From contig NZ_FOJG01000001.1 in NCBI RefSeq assembly GCF_900110835.1, forward strand, positions 434,001 to 498,000: 64,000 nt of DNA. Direction: 5' to 3'. A program made the translations under genes and the position numbers. The notes beneath the pieces were generated by a model. That model made no database searches, was not told the origin of the DNA, and worked only from the letters and a program-made list of their open reading frames with translations. Below are positions 43,749-53,415 of the stretch, piece by piece (within the stretch, counting starts at the first letter, position 1; every line of letters begins with the position of its first letter). Source of the stretch: Chitinophaga arvensicola (GTDB lineage: Bacteria > Bacteroidota > Bacteroidia > Chitinophagales > Chitinophagaceae).

Positions 43749-46130
43749 TTATTCTGACCTCAGGCTCTTAACCGGGTCCATTAATGCTGCTTTTACGGAT
43801 TGCAGACTAACAGTGAGCAAAGCGATCATAATCGCGATAGCGCCTGCCAGCAGGAATGTCCATACACTCAGGCCAGCGTGATAAGCAAAGCCTTCCAGCC
43901 ACTGATGCATCGCATACCAGGCCAATGGCGATGCGATACAAAGCGCAATCAGCACCAGTCGGATAAAATCTTTCGATAACAGGGCTACCAGGCTGGCAGC
44001 AGAAGCACCGAGTACTTTGCGGATACCCACTTCGCGGGTACGCTGTTCTGCAGTGAAAGCTGCCAGACCCAATAATCCAAGGCAGGATACGCCGATAATA
44101 ACAATAGAAAAGGTTGATAAAATGGTACTGGTTCTAAATTCTGATTGATATAATTCGTTAAAGTCTTCGTCCATAAAATGGTAATTGAAAGGCACTGCCG
44201 GCAGAAAATCTTTCCAGATACCTTCTATACCGGCGATCACCTGCCGGTCGTTTTTACCGGAAGTTTTCACCAGGATCTGTCCAAACCAGTTGTATTCCGG
44301 GAACACAACGATAGGCGTAATCTTACTTTTCATGGAAGCAAAGTGGAAATCTTTCATGACGCCTTTGATAGTACCTGCGCGACCATTCATCACCATTCTT
44401 TTTCCAAGAGCGGCTTCAGGTGTCCATCCCAGGTATTTTACAGCGGTTTCATTCAGGAAGAAATGAAATACCTGGTCTTTCTCCGGCTTCAGCACATCCT
44501 GGATATCTGCATCGGTTAAATCAGATCCGGCCAGCAAGGAAATACCCATGGTGCGGAGATAATCTTTTTCTACCGGAATAGCAGTGATATTAATACTATA
44601 ATCGGCTGGCTTACCTTCCAGGTTGCTAATGGAATAACCACCACCCACAGCAACCGGGGAGTCGTAGGAAGCACTGACCATCTGCACACCAGACTGCTGC
44701 TGCAGCCGGCTCTTAAAGGATGCCAGCATCTGTGAATTAAAGTTCTCCCCTGATAACACCAACACCTGCGACCGGTCCATTCCCAGTTTTTTATGCTGGA
44801 TATAACGTAACTGATTCCCTACCACCAACGTGCAGATAATAAAGAATACAGAAGCGGCGAACTGGAATACCACAAGGCCTTTGCGGATGTTACCACCTGA
44901 CATATGTAACACCCGCCCTTTCAGCACCTGCACCGGTTTGAAGCCAGACAGGAATAAAGCCGGGTAAGTACCTGCGAGGAAAGTGGTACAAAAAAACACT
45001 GCGGCCAGCCAGGTATAAATCCGGGCATTGCCCAATCCCATTGAAAGACGGGTAGCCGCCAGGCTGTTAAATGCCGGCAACAACACCAGCGCCAGCAATA
45101 CTCCCAGCACCATTGCACAAAATGTGATCAGGGTAGATTCTGCAATGAACTGCCAGAACAGCTGTCCCCTGATTGCACCCATGGCCTTGCGCACACCTAT
45201 TTCCCGGCTTCTTTCCGCAGAGCGGGCCGTAGCCAGGTTCATAAAATTGATGCAGGCGATCAGTAATAATAGTATAGCCACCACCGTGAGAATGCGGTTG
45301 TAACGGATATCACCGCCCTGTTCTGTTGAATTCTGGGCAATGGAATGAAGATGGATATCCTGCAACTGTTCTGGTGTAAAACCGAGCGTTACCCCACTTC
45401 TGAGGGCACTCCCCATCTGTTCTTTTATCAGGTTGGTTAATCTTACCTGCAAGCCGGCGGCCGTCCCTTTGTCGGCCAGTTGCGCGTAAGTATAGTAGTT
45501 GGCTGCGTCCCATCCGTCTTTCTTTCCCAGCGAAGCATAGCTGGCCACAAAATCAAATTTCAGGTGGGTGTTAGATGGCGGATCCAGGGCTACACCGGTT
45601 ACCTGGTATTCCTTGTTATCCACCTTTACCAGTTTACCTACAATATCTGTGGTGCCGAAATACTTCCGGGCCATAGACTCAGACAACACCACCATATTGG
45701 GGCCATTCAGTACAGTAGCCGCATTCCCTGACAACAGTGGAAAAGAAAACATGCTGAAAAAAGCAGGATCAGAATAGATAAAACGTTTTTCATTGGCCGC
45801 CTTATCTCCATACCTCACGGTAGATGTGGCAGGATAGATCCTGACAACCGATTTTACTTCCGGAAAGTCTTTCATTACCGGCGCCAGTCCGTTAGGCGTA
45901 AGAGCGGTATGAGTAACCGGCTGATCTTTTTCCCCGTAGTCCAGGCGGATCCGGTACAATTCAGCCGCATTTGCATGGAATTTATCGTAAGTCCATTCAT
46001 TTTGCAGGTACAGGGCCAGCAATATAAAACAGGCGATACCGGCAGCCAGTCCGGTGATATTGATTACGGAATAAAGCTTACGCTTCATCAGGTTTCTTAC
46101 CGCCGTTTTCAGATAATTACGCCACATCAT
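43749..46130 (-). CDS. FtsX/MacB-type ABC permease 6 of 7
   Basis: A 793-residue paralogue with the same plan. It begins MMWRNYLKTAVRNLMKRKLY; first FtsX signature SREIGVRKAMGAIRGQ, second QRTREVGIRKVLGASA, closing DPVKSLRSE. The first PCD is long and includes LGFTPEQLQDIHLHS, a segment common in this family before the FtsX domain. ATG 46130 or the adjacent second Met is the start. It lies 19 nt after permease 5 and 10 nt before permease 7. Confidence 0.93.
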   Translation of the reverse strand: MMWRNYLKTAVRNLMKRKLYSVINITGLAAGIACFILLALYLQNEWTYDKFHANAAELYRIRLDYGEKDQPVTHTALTPNGLAPVMKDFPEVKSVVRIYPATSTVRYGDKAANEKRFIYSDPAFFSMFSFPLLSGNAATVLNGPNMVVLSESMARKYFGTTDIVGKLVKVDNKEYQVTGVALDPPSNTHLKFDFVASYASLGKKDGWDAANYYTYAQLADKGTAAGLQVRLTNLIKEQMGSALRSGVTLGFTPEQLQDIHLHSIAQNSTEQGGDIRYNRILTVVAILLLLIACINFMNLATARSAERSREIGVRKAMGAIRGQLFWQFIAESTLITFCAMVLGVLLALVLLPAFNSLAATRLSMGLGNARIYTWLAAVFFCTTFLAGTYPALFLSGFKPVQVLKGRVLHMSGGNIRKGLVVFQFAASVFFIICTLVVGNQLRYIQHKKLGMDRSQVLVLSGENFNSQMLASFKSRLQQQSGVQMVSASYDSPVAVGGGYSISNLEGKPADYSINITAIPVEKDYLRTMGISLLAGSDLTDADIQDVLKPEKDQVFHFFLNETAVKYLGWTPEAALGKRMVMNGRAGTIKGVMKDFHFASMKSKITPIVVFPEYNWFGQILVKTSGKNDRQVIAGIEGIWKDFLPAVPFNYHFMDEDFNELYQSEFRTSTILSTFSIVIIGVSCLGLLGLAAFTAEQRTREVGIRKVLGASAASLVALLSKDFIRLVLIALCIASPLAWYAMHQWLEGFAYHAGLSVWTFLLAGAIAIMIALLTVSLQSVKAALMDPVKSLRSE

Positions 46131-46149
46131 AAAAGTTATTTTTAAAAAA

Positions 46150-48552
46150 TTAGTCTCTGTTCAAACTGTCTACCGGATTAGCCAGTGCGGCTTTCACCGA
46201 CTGCAGGCTCACTGTTAAAAAAGCAATGCCTACTGCTATTAATCCGGCCAATGCAAATACCCACCAATGAATACTGGTATGGTATTCAAAGCCCTGTAAC
46301 CAGCGCCGCATAAAATACCAGGCGGCCGGTGTAGCAATCACGATCGCTACCACTACCAGGCGCAGGAAGTCTTTCGACAACAACAATACAATTCCACTTA
46401 CAGAAGCACCCAGCACCTTGCGGATACCGATTTCCTTTTTACGGTGCGCCATTACCAATACCGCTATGGCAAATAATCCCATTCCGGAAATAATCACTGC
46501 CAGCACGGCGCCACTCATAAAGATCTTCGAAAACCTTTGCTCCTGGCGGTACAGCCGCTGCGCATTTTCATCCAGGAAAGAAGGGTCACTTTCTGCCAGG
46601 CTGTTGATGCTTTTCCAGAGGGTGGTGATCTTTTTCAGCGATGCCACTGCATTCGGTGATTCTACTTTTACGAAAATATAATTCAGCGGTGCATTGATAA
46701 CCATCACCAATGGCTCCATCTTGTTGTGTAACGATTCAAAATGAAAGTCTTTTACTACTCCTATGACGTGTACCGGGAACGCATCCCCCATCTTGAAGTA
46801 TAATCCTACCGGATCTTTCTCGCCCAATTGTTTAGCCATCAGCTCATTGATCACGATGGCATTACTATCTGTTCCATATTCCCGGGAAAAATCACGACCC
46901 GCTACTATTTTTAAATCCAGGGTTTGTGCATAGTTGTAATCCACTGCTACGCATTTGGTAGCCACGTGCCGATCTTTATAGGTAAAGCCACGGGTCCAGT
47001 TGCCGGAAGAGCCATCATTGCCCAGACCCAGGTTAAGCATGCTGCCGGATACGCTTCTCACTTCTGCCATTTCCCCCAGCCGTTGCTTCATGGTACTTAT
47101 ATCGGAAGGAGTGGCATTGTCAAGAGGAATACTGATTACTTGTGATGTATTGTAACCTAACGGGGCCGATTGTATGAAATTAAGTTGCTGCCATATGATA
47201 CACGTGCAGCTGATGAGTACTACGGCTACTATAAACTGTACAACGATGAGGCCGTTGCGTACACCACTGCTCTTCCCCAGTCCCAGTTTACCTTTCAGCA
47301 CCTGCAGGATGTTGAGGCGCGCTACTTTCCATGCCGGGTAACCACCTGCCAGCAACGTGATAATAAAGAAACCAATTACTACGCCCGATACCACCCATAC
47401 ATTACGGAATACACTCAGTGCCAGCCGGTGCCCGAATGCCTGGTTATAATAAGGCATCAGGAAGGCCGTCAGCGCGAGGCTTACTATCAGCGCAAAGCAG
47501 CATAAAAGAAATGCTTCGGCCCAGAACTGTATCATCAGCTGGTTGTCCTGCGCCCCCAGGGATTTGCGTAACCCGATTTCGCCGCTGCGGCCGAATGATC
47601 TGGCGATGGAGAGATTAATAAAGTTGATAGCGGCTATAGCAATGATCAACCCGGAAAGGATGATCATCAACCAGGGGTAGAAGCTGTTTAGACCACTGTA
47701 GAAAGTGCTGCCTTCGGTCAGATGGAAATCTTTCAGTCCAAGCGCGCTGATGTAAAATACATCCTTTCCATGTGCACCGGCACCACCATTCTTCTGCAGG
47801 TCTTCTATCTTTCCTTTATAATATTTCTTTACAATGATATTCAGATTTTTCTCAAAAGCTGCGGGCGTAACACCTGGCTCCAGCTCTACAAACAAAGGAA
47901 AATTGGCAGCGCCCCAGTCATTCCTGGTGGTATTGAAGTCCGGATCATTCTCCAGACGGGTAAGCAATTGAAATTCTATTCCTGAGTTATCAGGTACATC
48001 AGCCGCAACAGCACTCACAATATATGGCTGCCATTGTCCACTCAGGTTCAATTCCACTGTTTTACCAACAGGTTCAGCATCTTTAAACAACGAAGTGGCG
48101 GCCTGTTGTGTCAGCACTACCTGGTTCAGTTGTGATAGCGCCTCTTTTTTATTTCCCTTTATCAATGGGAAAGTAAACATATCCAGAAAATCACGGTCCA
48201 CCAGTTGTGTGCTGAGGTAGTAATGATTAGCGCCATATCTCACGGGAGTATTATTCCCGGCAATAAAGGAAGTATGTTTAACGCCCGGTACTTCTTTCTG
48301 TATAGCTACTGCCAGTGGCTTCGCCATACTGGATCCGGTTCTGAGTTGTGATCCCGTATGCTCTTCACTGATCAGCTGATAAATATTTTTCCCGTTCTCA
48401 TGAAAATTATCATAAGTCCATTCCCGGTATGCGGTGAGTGATAAAAGTAAAGCTGCACATAATGCGGTGCTCATCCCAATGATATTCACCGCAGCAAACA
48501 CTTTTTGCTTACGCAAATTCCTCCAGGCAATCTTTAAATAACTCTTTAACAT
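46150..48552 (-). CDS. FtsX/MacB-type ABC permease 5 of 7
   Basis: An 800-residue paralogue: start MLKSYLKIAWRNLRKQKVFA at 48552 (the frame reaches back to 48621 through non-conserved sequence). First FtsX signature GRSGEIGLRKSLGAQD, second HRKKEIGIRKVLGASV, closing NPVDSLNRD. Its first signature departs most from the RAREVGVRK form of the others. The 72-nt gap after permease 4 is the longest within the permease run and could hold a processing site or weak promoter; none was recognised. Confidence 0.93.
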   Translation of the reverse strand: MLKSYLKIAWRNLRKQKVFAAVNIIGMSTALCAALLLSLTAYREWTYDNFHENGKNIYQLISEEHTGSQLRTGSSMAKPLAVAIQKEVPGVKHTSFIAGNNTPVRYGANHYYLSTQLVDRDFLDMFTFPLIKGNKKEALSQLNQVVLTQQAATSLFKDAEPVGKTVELNLSGQWQPYIVSAVAADVPDNSGIEFQLLTRLENDPDFNTTRNDWGAANFPLFVELEPGVTPAAFEKNLNIIVKKYYKGKIEDLQKNGGAGAHGKDVFYISALGLKDFHLTEGSTFYSGLNSFYPWLMIILSGLIIAIAAINFINLSIARSFGRSGEIGLRKSLGAQDNQLMIQFWAEAFLLCCFALIVSLALTAFLMPYYNQAFGHRLALSVFRNVWVVSGVVIGFFIITLLAGGYPAWKVARLNILQVLKGKLGLGKSSGVRNGLIVVQFIVAVVLISCTCIIWQQLNFIQSAPLGYNTSQVISIPLDNATPSDISTMKQRLGEMAEVRSVSGSMLNLGLGNDGSSGNWTRGFTYKDRHVATKCVAVDYNYAQTLDLKIVAGRDFSREYGTDSNAIVINELMAKQLGEKDPVGLYFKMGDAFPVHVIGVVKDFHFESLHNKMEPLVMVINAPLNYIFVKVESPNAVASLKKITTLWKSINSLAESDPSFLDENAQRLYRQEQRFSKIFMSGAVLAVIISGMGLFAIAVLVMAHRKKEIGIRKVLGASVSGIVLLLSKDFLRLVVVAIVIATPAAWYFMRRWLQGFEYHTSIHWWVFALAGLIAVGIAFLTVSLQSVKAALANPVDSLNRD

Positions 48553-48624
48553 AGTGGTCTGTTTATATTGAAAAAAAATAAAAGCAGGGCACGTAGAGAC
48601 GCGCTCTGATTTGCTGTTCACTTG

Positions 48625-51018
48625 TTATTCTACTTTTAAGGCCGTTACCGGGTTCCTGACAGCCGCTCTCACGGTTTGCAGTCCTATAGCCATAGCAGCC
48701 GTGGCGACTGCAATAAAGGCCGACAATACAAACATCCAGGGTTGCAGGTGAATGCGGTAAGCAAACTGCTGCAACCATCCGCGCATCAGGTACCATGCAA
48801 TTGGTGAAGCAATCACCAATGCCATAAAGACCAGTCTGATAAATTCTTTGGACAACAGTGTGGTGATCTGTACCACGCTCGCGCCCAATACTTTGCGTAC
48901 ACCGATTTCGCGGGTACGTTGTTCCGCTGAAAAAGCTGCGAGTCCCAGTAAACCCAGGGCAGATATCAATACGGTTAAAGCGGTAAATCCTCCAAATATC
49001 CCGGCCAGCCGGTCTTCTGCGGTATACATCTTCGCAAAAGCATCGTCCAGGAAGGTATATTGAAAAGGCGTCTGCGTATCATATACGCTGTATATCTTAC
49101 TGATCTGCGCAATTAACGCAGGTATATTCTGCCTGGGTGCAATTTTAACAAACAGGCATCCGGGGCTACCTGCACCCCATAAGGCCGAATTATCTTTCTC
49201 TACTTTCAGTGCGAGTGGCGTAATCGCTGCATGCAATGATTTAAAATGAAAGTTTTTAAGTACGCCTATTACTTTCGCTTCTGCTGGTCCCATCCTGAAC
49301 TGCTTTCCTATGGGAGATCCTGGAAAGCCAAAGCCTTTCACTGCTTCCTCATTTAAAACAATTGTTCCCGGTGTGCCCAGTTGTGCCATATCAGCAGGTG
49401 GTATCTTCCATTGTAATCCCATCATGCCCAACAGCGAAGTATCTACACTGAGTACGTTGAGAGAGAACATAGGCTGATGTACATCTTCCCGGGGAACAAA
49501 CCATATATCATAATCACCGAATAAGGAATAACGCCCTGTGCCTGTTTGTGTAACACCATTCAATGCCGCTACCTGCTGGCGGTAAGACTGGTAATGACCT
49601 GCTATTGAACTGCGGAAGGGCAACATCAGCACATTTTCTTTATTGATACCGGTATCTGTATGCCGGAAGAAAAATAGCTGACGGTTAATAACAATACTGC
49701 AGATAATCAGTACTGCCGCTGTGGCAAACTGCAGTACCGTCAATACTTTCCTCACTGTAGCACCGCCATTTCCCTTACTCATTTTACCGGATAATACCGT
49801 CACGGGATTATAACGGGAAAGCACAAACGAAGGATAACTACCGGCAATCAATATGGTAATCAGCAACAGGGCCGAATAAATACCCAGTACCACCGGATGA
49901 TACAGGAAAGTCATATCCACTTTCAGTTGCAACAGATTAAAAAACCACGGCCGTAAAATGAAACACAACAAAAGGCCCAGGCAGAAAGCCAGGAAGGCAT
50001 ACAATGCAGATTCTACATAAAATTGCTGTGCAATATGTTTATGATCAGCACCCAATGCTTTTCTGACGCCTATTTCACGGGCCCGTACAGTAGCCCGGGC
50101 GGTAGACAGGCTCATATAGTTGATAAGGGCCATCAGCAGTATCAGCGTGGCCACCAACGGGAACAAGCTGAGGTAGCGCAAATTAAAACCGGCACTAAAC
50201 CGCGATTCGCGGTGCATGCTGGCCAGGGGCATTAATACGCTTTTTCCGGGATCCTGCTGTGCCACCAGCAACTGGTCAATATTCCGTGTTACCTGGTCCT
50301 GGTGACTGGCATCATCCAGCTTCAGAAACGTTAAGAATGCACCCGCAAAGCCACCGGCCGTGGTCACCAGTTCTTTCATGGAAGTCATGCTACTCATACT
50401 GGCACCCGATAACAGGAAGTCTGCTTTCAGGCTGGAGTTGGACGGGGTATTGGCCATAACGCCAGTAATCTGAAAAAGATATTCTCCATTAAAACGTAAT
50501 TGTTTTCCAACTACATCTGTGTTGCCAAAATATTTCTTAGCCATATCTACCGACAACACCATAGTAAAAGGTTGTTTCAGCACCTCATCCGGCTGTCCTT
50601 GCAGTAAAGGAAAAGAGAAGAAGCGGAAATAATTGGCATCTGTAAACCAGACAGCAGCTTCTTCATCGCGGATAGATGGATTATCGACGCGTTGTAATAC
50701 GGTGGTTTCCTGCAGCAGGCTACCCATGCGGAGAAAACTTTCCACGCCAGGGCTCTGTTGCCTGACAGCAGGTGCGCTGGCATAGTTAAAGCGATCCATC
50801 TGGATAGTATCGTTCTCCATTTTTATTCTTTCCAGCAGAGAAAAAATACGGGCACTGTCTTTATGGAAACGGTCATAACTCAGTTCATGTGCTACATACA
50901 ACATAATGAGCATGCACACACAAAGACCGGCCGCCAGCCCACCAATGTTGATGAAACTGTACAGCTTTCTTTTACCAAGATTGCGCCATGCAAGTTTTAT
51001 GTAGTTCAGTAATAGCAT
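48625..51018 (-). CDS. FtsX/MacB-type ABC permease 4 of 7
   Basis: A 797-residue paralogue beginning MLLLNYIKLAWRNLGKRKLY. First FtsX signature RAREIGVRKALGADHKH, second QRTREIGVRKVLGASV, closing NPVTALKVE. Its first PCD region is shortened at the place where the others carry the LQPFEDVYLH-type segment; here it is LMPLASMHRES. It begins 4 nt after the stop of permease 3, so is translationally coupled. Confidence 0.93.
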   Translation of the reverse strand: MLLLNYIKLAWRNLGKRKLYSFINIGGLAAGLCVCMLIMLYVAHELSYDRFHKDSARIFSLLERIKMENDTIQMDRFNYASAPAVRQQSPGVESFLRMGSLLQETTVLQRVDNPSIRDEEAAVWFTDANYFRFFSFPLLQGQPDEVLKQPFTMVLSVDMAKKYFGNTDVVGKQLRFNGEYLFQITGVMANTPSNSSLKADFLLSGASMSSMTSMKELVTTAGGFAGAFLTFLKLDDASHQDQVTRNIDQLLVAQQDPGKSVLMPLASMHRESRFSAGFNLRYLSLFPLVATLILLMALINYMSLSTARATVRAREIGVRKALGADHKHIAQQFYVESALYAFLAFCLGLLLCFILRPWFFNLLQLKVDMTFLYHPVVLGIYSALLLITILIAGSYPSFVLSRYNPVTVLSGKMSKGNGGATVRKVLTVLQFATAAVLIICSIVINRQLFFFRHTDTGINKENVLMLPFRSSIAGHYQSYRQQVAALNGVTQTGTGRYSLFGDYDIWFVPREDVHQPMFSLNVLSVDTSLLGMMGLQWKIPPADMAQLGTPGTIVLNEEAVKGFGFPGSPIGKQFRMGPAEAKVIGVLKNFHFKSLHAAITPLALKVEKDNSALWGAGSPGCLFVKIAPRQNIPALIAQISKIYSVYDTQTPFQYTFLDDAFAKMYTAEDRLAGIFGGFTALTVLISALGLLGLAAFSAEQRTREIGVRKVLGASVVQITTLLSKEFIRLVFMALVIASPIAWYLMRGWLQQFAYRIHLQPWMFVLSAFIAVATAAMAIGLQTVRAAVRNPVTALKVE

Positions 51019-51022
51019 AAGT

Positions 51023-53410
51023 CTAGTCGTTTCGCAGGTTATCCGCCGGATTCACATCAATTGCTCTCCAGGTTTGTGAAAGAATCGTAATTAAAGCCAG
51101 CATTAACAGTAGGAAAAAGCTTCCCAACATAGGAAGAATACCGATGCTGACCCGGTAAGCAAAGATCTGGAGGAAGAAAGTACTGCCGATATAACCCAAT
51201 GGCAGCGCAATACAACCGGCAATCAGGATTAACCGCACATAATTTTTTGAAAGAAGTATCAATAACCCGGGAGCCGTGGCGCCCAATACCTTACGGATAC
51301 TGATTTCTTTTTTCCGGGTGAAAGAAGTGTAGGCCACAATGCCCAGCAGGCCCAATGCGGCGATCATAGTGGTAATGAACACCAGGAAGCCCAGCATGGA
51401 TACTACTTCACGGCCATCGCGGCTCAGCAGCTGTTCATCCATCCATTCAGCGTTAAATGTTTCTCCCGGATGCAATTCCAGCCATATCTTCTTCACGTCT
51501 GCCAGTTGTGCTGTTTTATCGCCATTGTTCATGGTCAGTTGCAGCTGATGGAATTCACCCGGTATAAAACGGATCGCCATCGGGCGGATATTTACTTCTA
51601 TGGGTTGGTAATTAAAATCTTTTACTACGCCTACAATGCTTAGTGGCAAGGAGTCTGACAGGAACAGCGTTTTACCGATAGCATCTGCCGGTGATTTCAC
51701 CCCCATGATGCTCAGCGCCTTTTCATTCACTACCAGGTATTGTTCCTTTTCCCTGGAAGCTGCAGCCGGAAAGGTAGTACCAGCCAGCAGTTTCAGGTGC
51801 ATTACGTTGAGGAAATCCATATCACCGGCATAGTAGCCAAACTCAATGGTGTTTTTGCTGTCGCCTGTGCGCAGGTTGCAGAAGCTGCTATGCCTTGGCA
51901 TTCCCAGTGTACCTGAACTGGCGGTGGCAGATTCCACCTCTTTCAGTTGCAGCATCCTTTCTTTCATCCTTTGGTAATCAACACCTTCCAGCGGCACATT
52001 CAGGATATCCCTGCGGGCGAAGCCCATGTCTTTTACAGATTTATAATGAAACTGGCGATACACCGTTACCAGGAAAATGATGGCCGTAATAGACAGGGAA
52101 AACTGTATCACGATCAGCGTTTTTCTTAAACCGATACCACCAAACAGTTTGATGTCGATCATATTCTTCAGCACCTTAGCAGGCTGAAAAGCAGATAAAG
52201 CCCAGGCGGGAATAGCACCGGCAATCAAGCCAATGATCACGCTGAACAGCAGGAACCAGCCAAGTATGGCAGGTGTCAGCAGGTTGATATCCGGCACCGG
52301 CAAGCCGCTGAAATGGGAGGCCTGCATAGTTAATAACAGCAATACCGCCATCACCAGCGACAAAAGACACATCAACACCGACTCTGTGATGAATTGCATA
52401 AATATCTGCCAGCGATGTGCGCCATTTACTTTTCGTACGCCGACTTCTTTGGCCCGTTGTAAAGCACGTACTATAGACAGGTTGGTGTAATTAAAACAGG
52501 CGCAGAGAATTAGCCCGAAAGCCACTCCCATTTCTGTAAGTACTTTACCCCAGGAGGGAGTGTTACCGATGTCGTCGAATAAATCCCAGGAGGGAGATAT
52601 TTTGCTGAAAGCCTGTGCCTCAAAAGCCATAGTACCCCAGCCTTTCTGAGTAAAGCCGTCGTACCGGTGTCCGAGGTCTGTTAAGGCAGATGTCAATGCA
52701 GACACACTTTCTCCTTTACGTAACACTACATAGGTGTAGCTACTTTTTACGATATCCCAGTTATTCAGCTGATCAGGCAATACCTTGCTTTGTTCCAGCG
52801 CCGGTACAGAAGACATCGCCGCAAAAGCTTCAAAATCGAGATGCGACCTGGAAGGATTAGGCTGTAATACCCCGCTCACAATGAAGCTGCCGAACCGGTC
52901 CATCTGGATTACCTTTCCCATGGGATCATTCGTGCCAAAGAAACGTTTCGCCGTTTCTGCCGATAATACAATACTGTTGGGCGTGGTTAAAGCCATGCGG
53001 GGATTCCCGGCTGCCAGCTTAAAACCAAATACATCAAAAAAAGAGGGTGTAGCAAAAGCGCCACGGATATTGATCTTCTTGTCATTTATCTTTCCTTCAC
53101 CAGACAACGCGCCATACACGGTCGCTTCATTTTCTACTGCCGCATAGTTGCTCTTTAACGCAGTTCCCATCGGCATGGGCACACTCGCTACATGATACTT
53201 CCTGCCGTCAGGGGTTTGTGCATGAGTAGTGATTCGCCAGATACGGCTCGCCAGCGGATGAAAATTATCGTAGGAAAAGCTCTCCCGTACGGATAACAGT
53301 ACCACCAGGCACACGGTCATACTCACTGCCAGCCCGGCAATGTTGATAAAGGTAAATAACCTTTGCCGCTGCAGATTTCTGAATGCTATGACGAGATAAC
53401 GTTTAAACAT
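51023..53410 (-). CDS. FtsX/MacB-type ABC permease 3 of 7
   Basis: A 795-residue paralogue beginning MFKRYLVIAFRNLQRQRLFT. First FtsX signature RAKEVGVRKVNGAHRWQ (Asn in place of Leu/Met), second TRKKEISIRKVLGATA, closing NPADNLRND, the least typical C-terminus of the set. The second half of the periplasmic domain includes GVVKDFNYQPIEVNIRPMAI, the VKDFxxxSL element seen in all seven. It is 5 nt after permease 2. Confidence 0.93.
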   Translation of the reverse strand: MFKRYLVIAFRNLQRQRLFTFINIAGLAVSMTVCLVVLLSVRESFSYDNFHPLASRIWRITTHAQTPDGRKYHVASVPMPMGTALKSNYAAVENEATVYGALSGEGKINDKKINIRGAFATPSFFDVFGFKLAAGNPRMALTTPNSIVLSAETAKRFFGTNDPMGKVIQMDRFGSFIVSGVLQPNPSRSHLDFEAFAAMSSVPALEQSKVLPDQLNNWDIVKSSYTYVVLRKGESVSALTSALTDLGHRYDGFTQKGWGTMAFEAQAFSKISPSWDLFDDIGNTPSWGKVLTEMGVAFGLILCACFNYTNLSIVRALQRAKEVGVRKVNGAHRWQIFMQFITESVLMCLLSLVMAVLLLLTMQASHFSGLPVPDINLLTPAILGWFLLFSVIIGLIAGAIPAWALSAFQPAKVLKNMIDIKLFGGIGLRKTLIVIQFSLSITAIIFLVTVYRQFHYKSVKDMGFARRDILNVPLEGVDYQRMKERMLQLKEVESATASSGTLGMPRHSSFCNLRTGDSKNTIEFGYYAGDMDFLNVMHLKLLAGTTFPAAASREKEQYLVVNEKALSIMGVKSPADAIGKTLFLSDSLPLSIVGVVKDFNYQPIEVNIRPMAIRFIPGEFHQLQLTMNNGDKTAQLADVKKIWLELHPGETFNAEWMDEQLLSRDGREVVSMLGFLVFITTMIAALGLLGIVAYTSFTRKKEISIRKVLGATAPGLLILLSKNYVRLILIAGCIALPLGYIGSTFFLQIFAYRVSIGILPMLGSFFLLLMLALITILSQTWRAIDVNPADNLRND

Positions 53411-53415
53411 GTTGT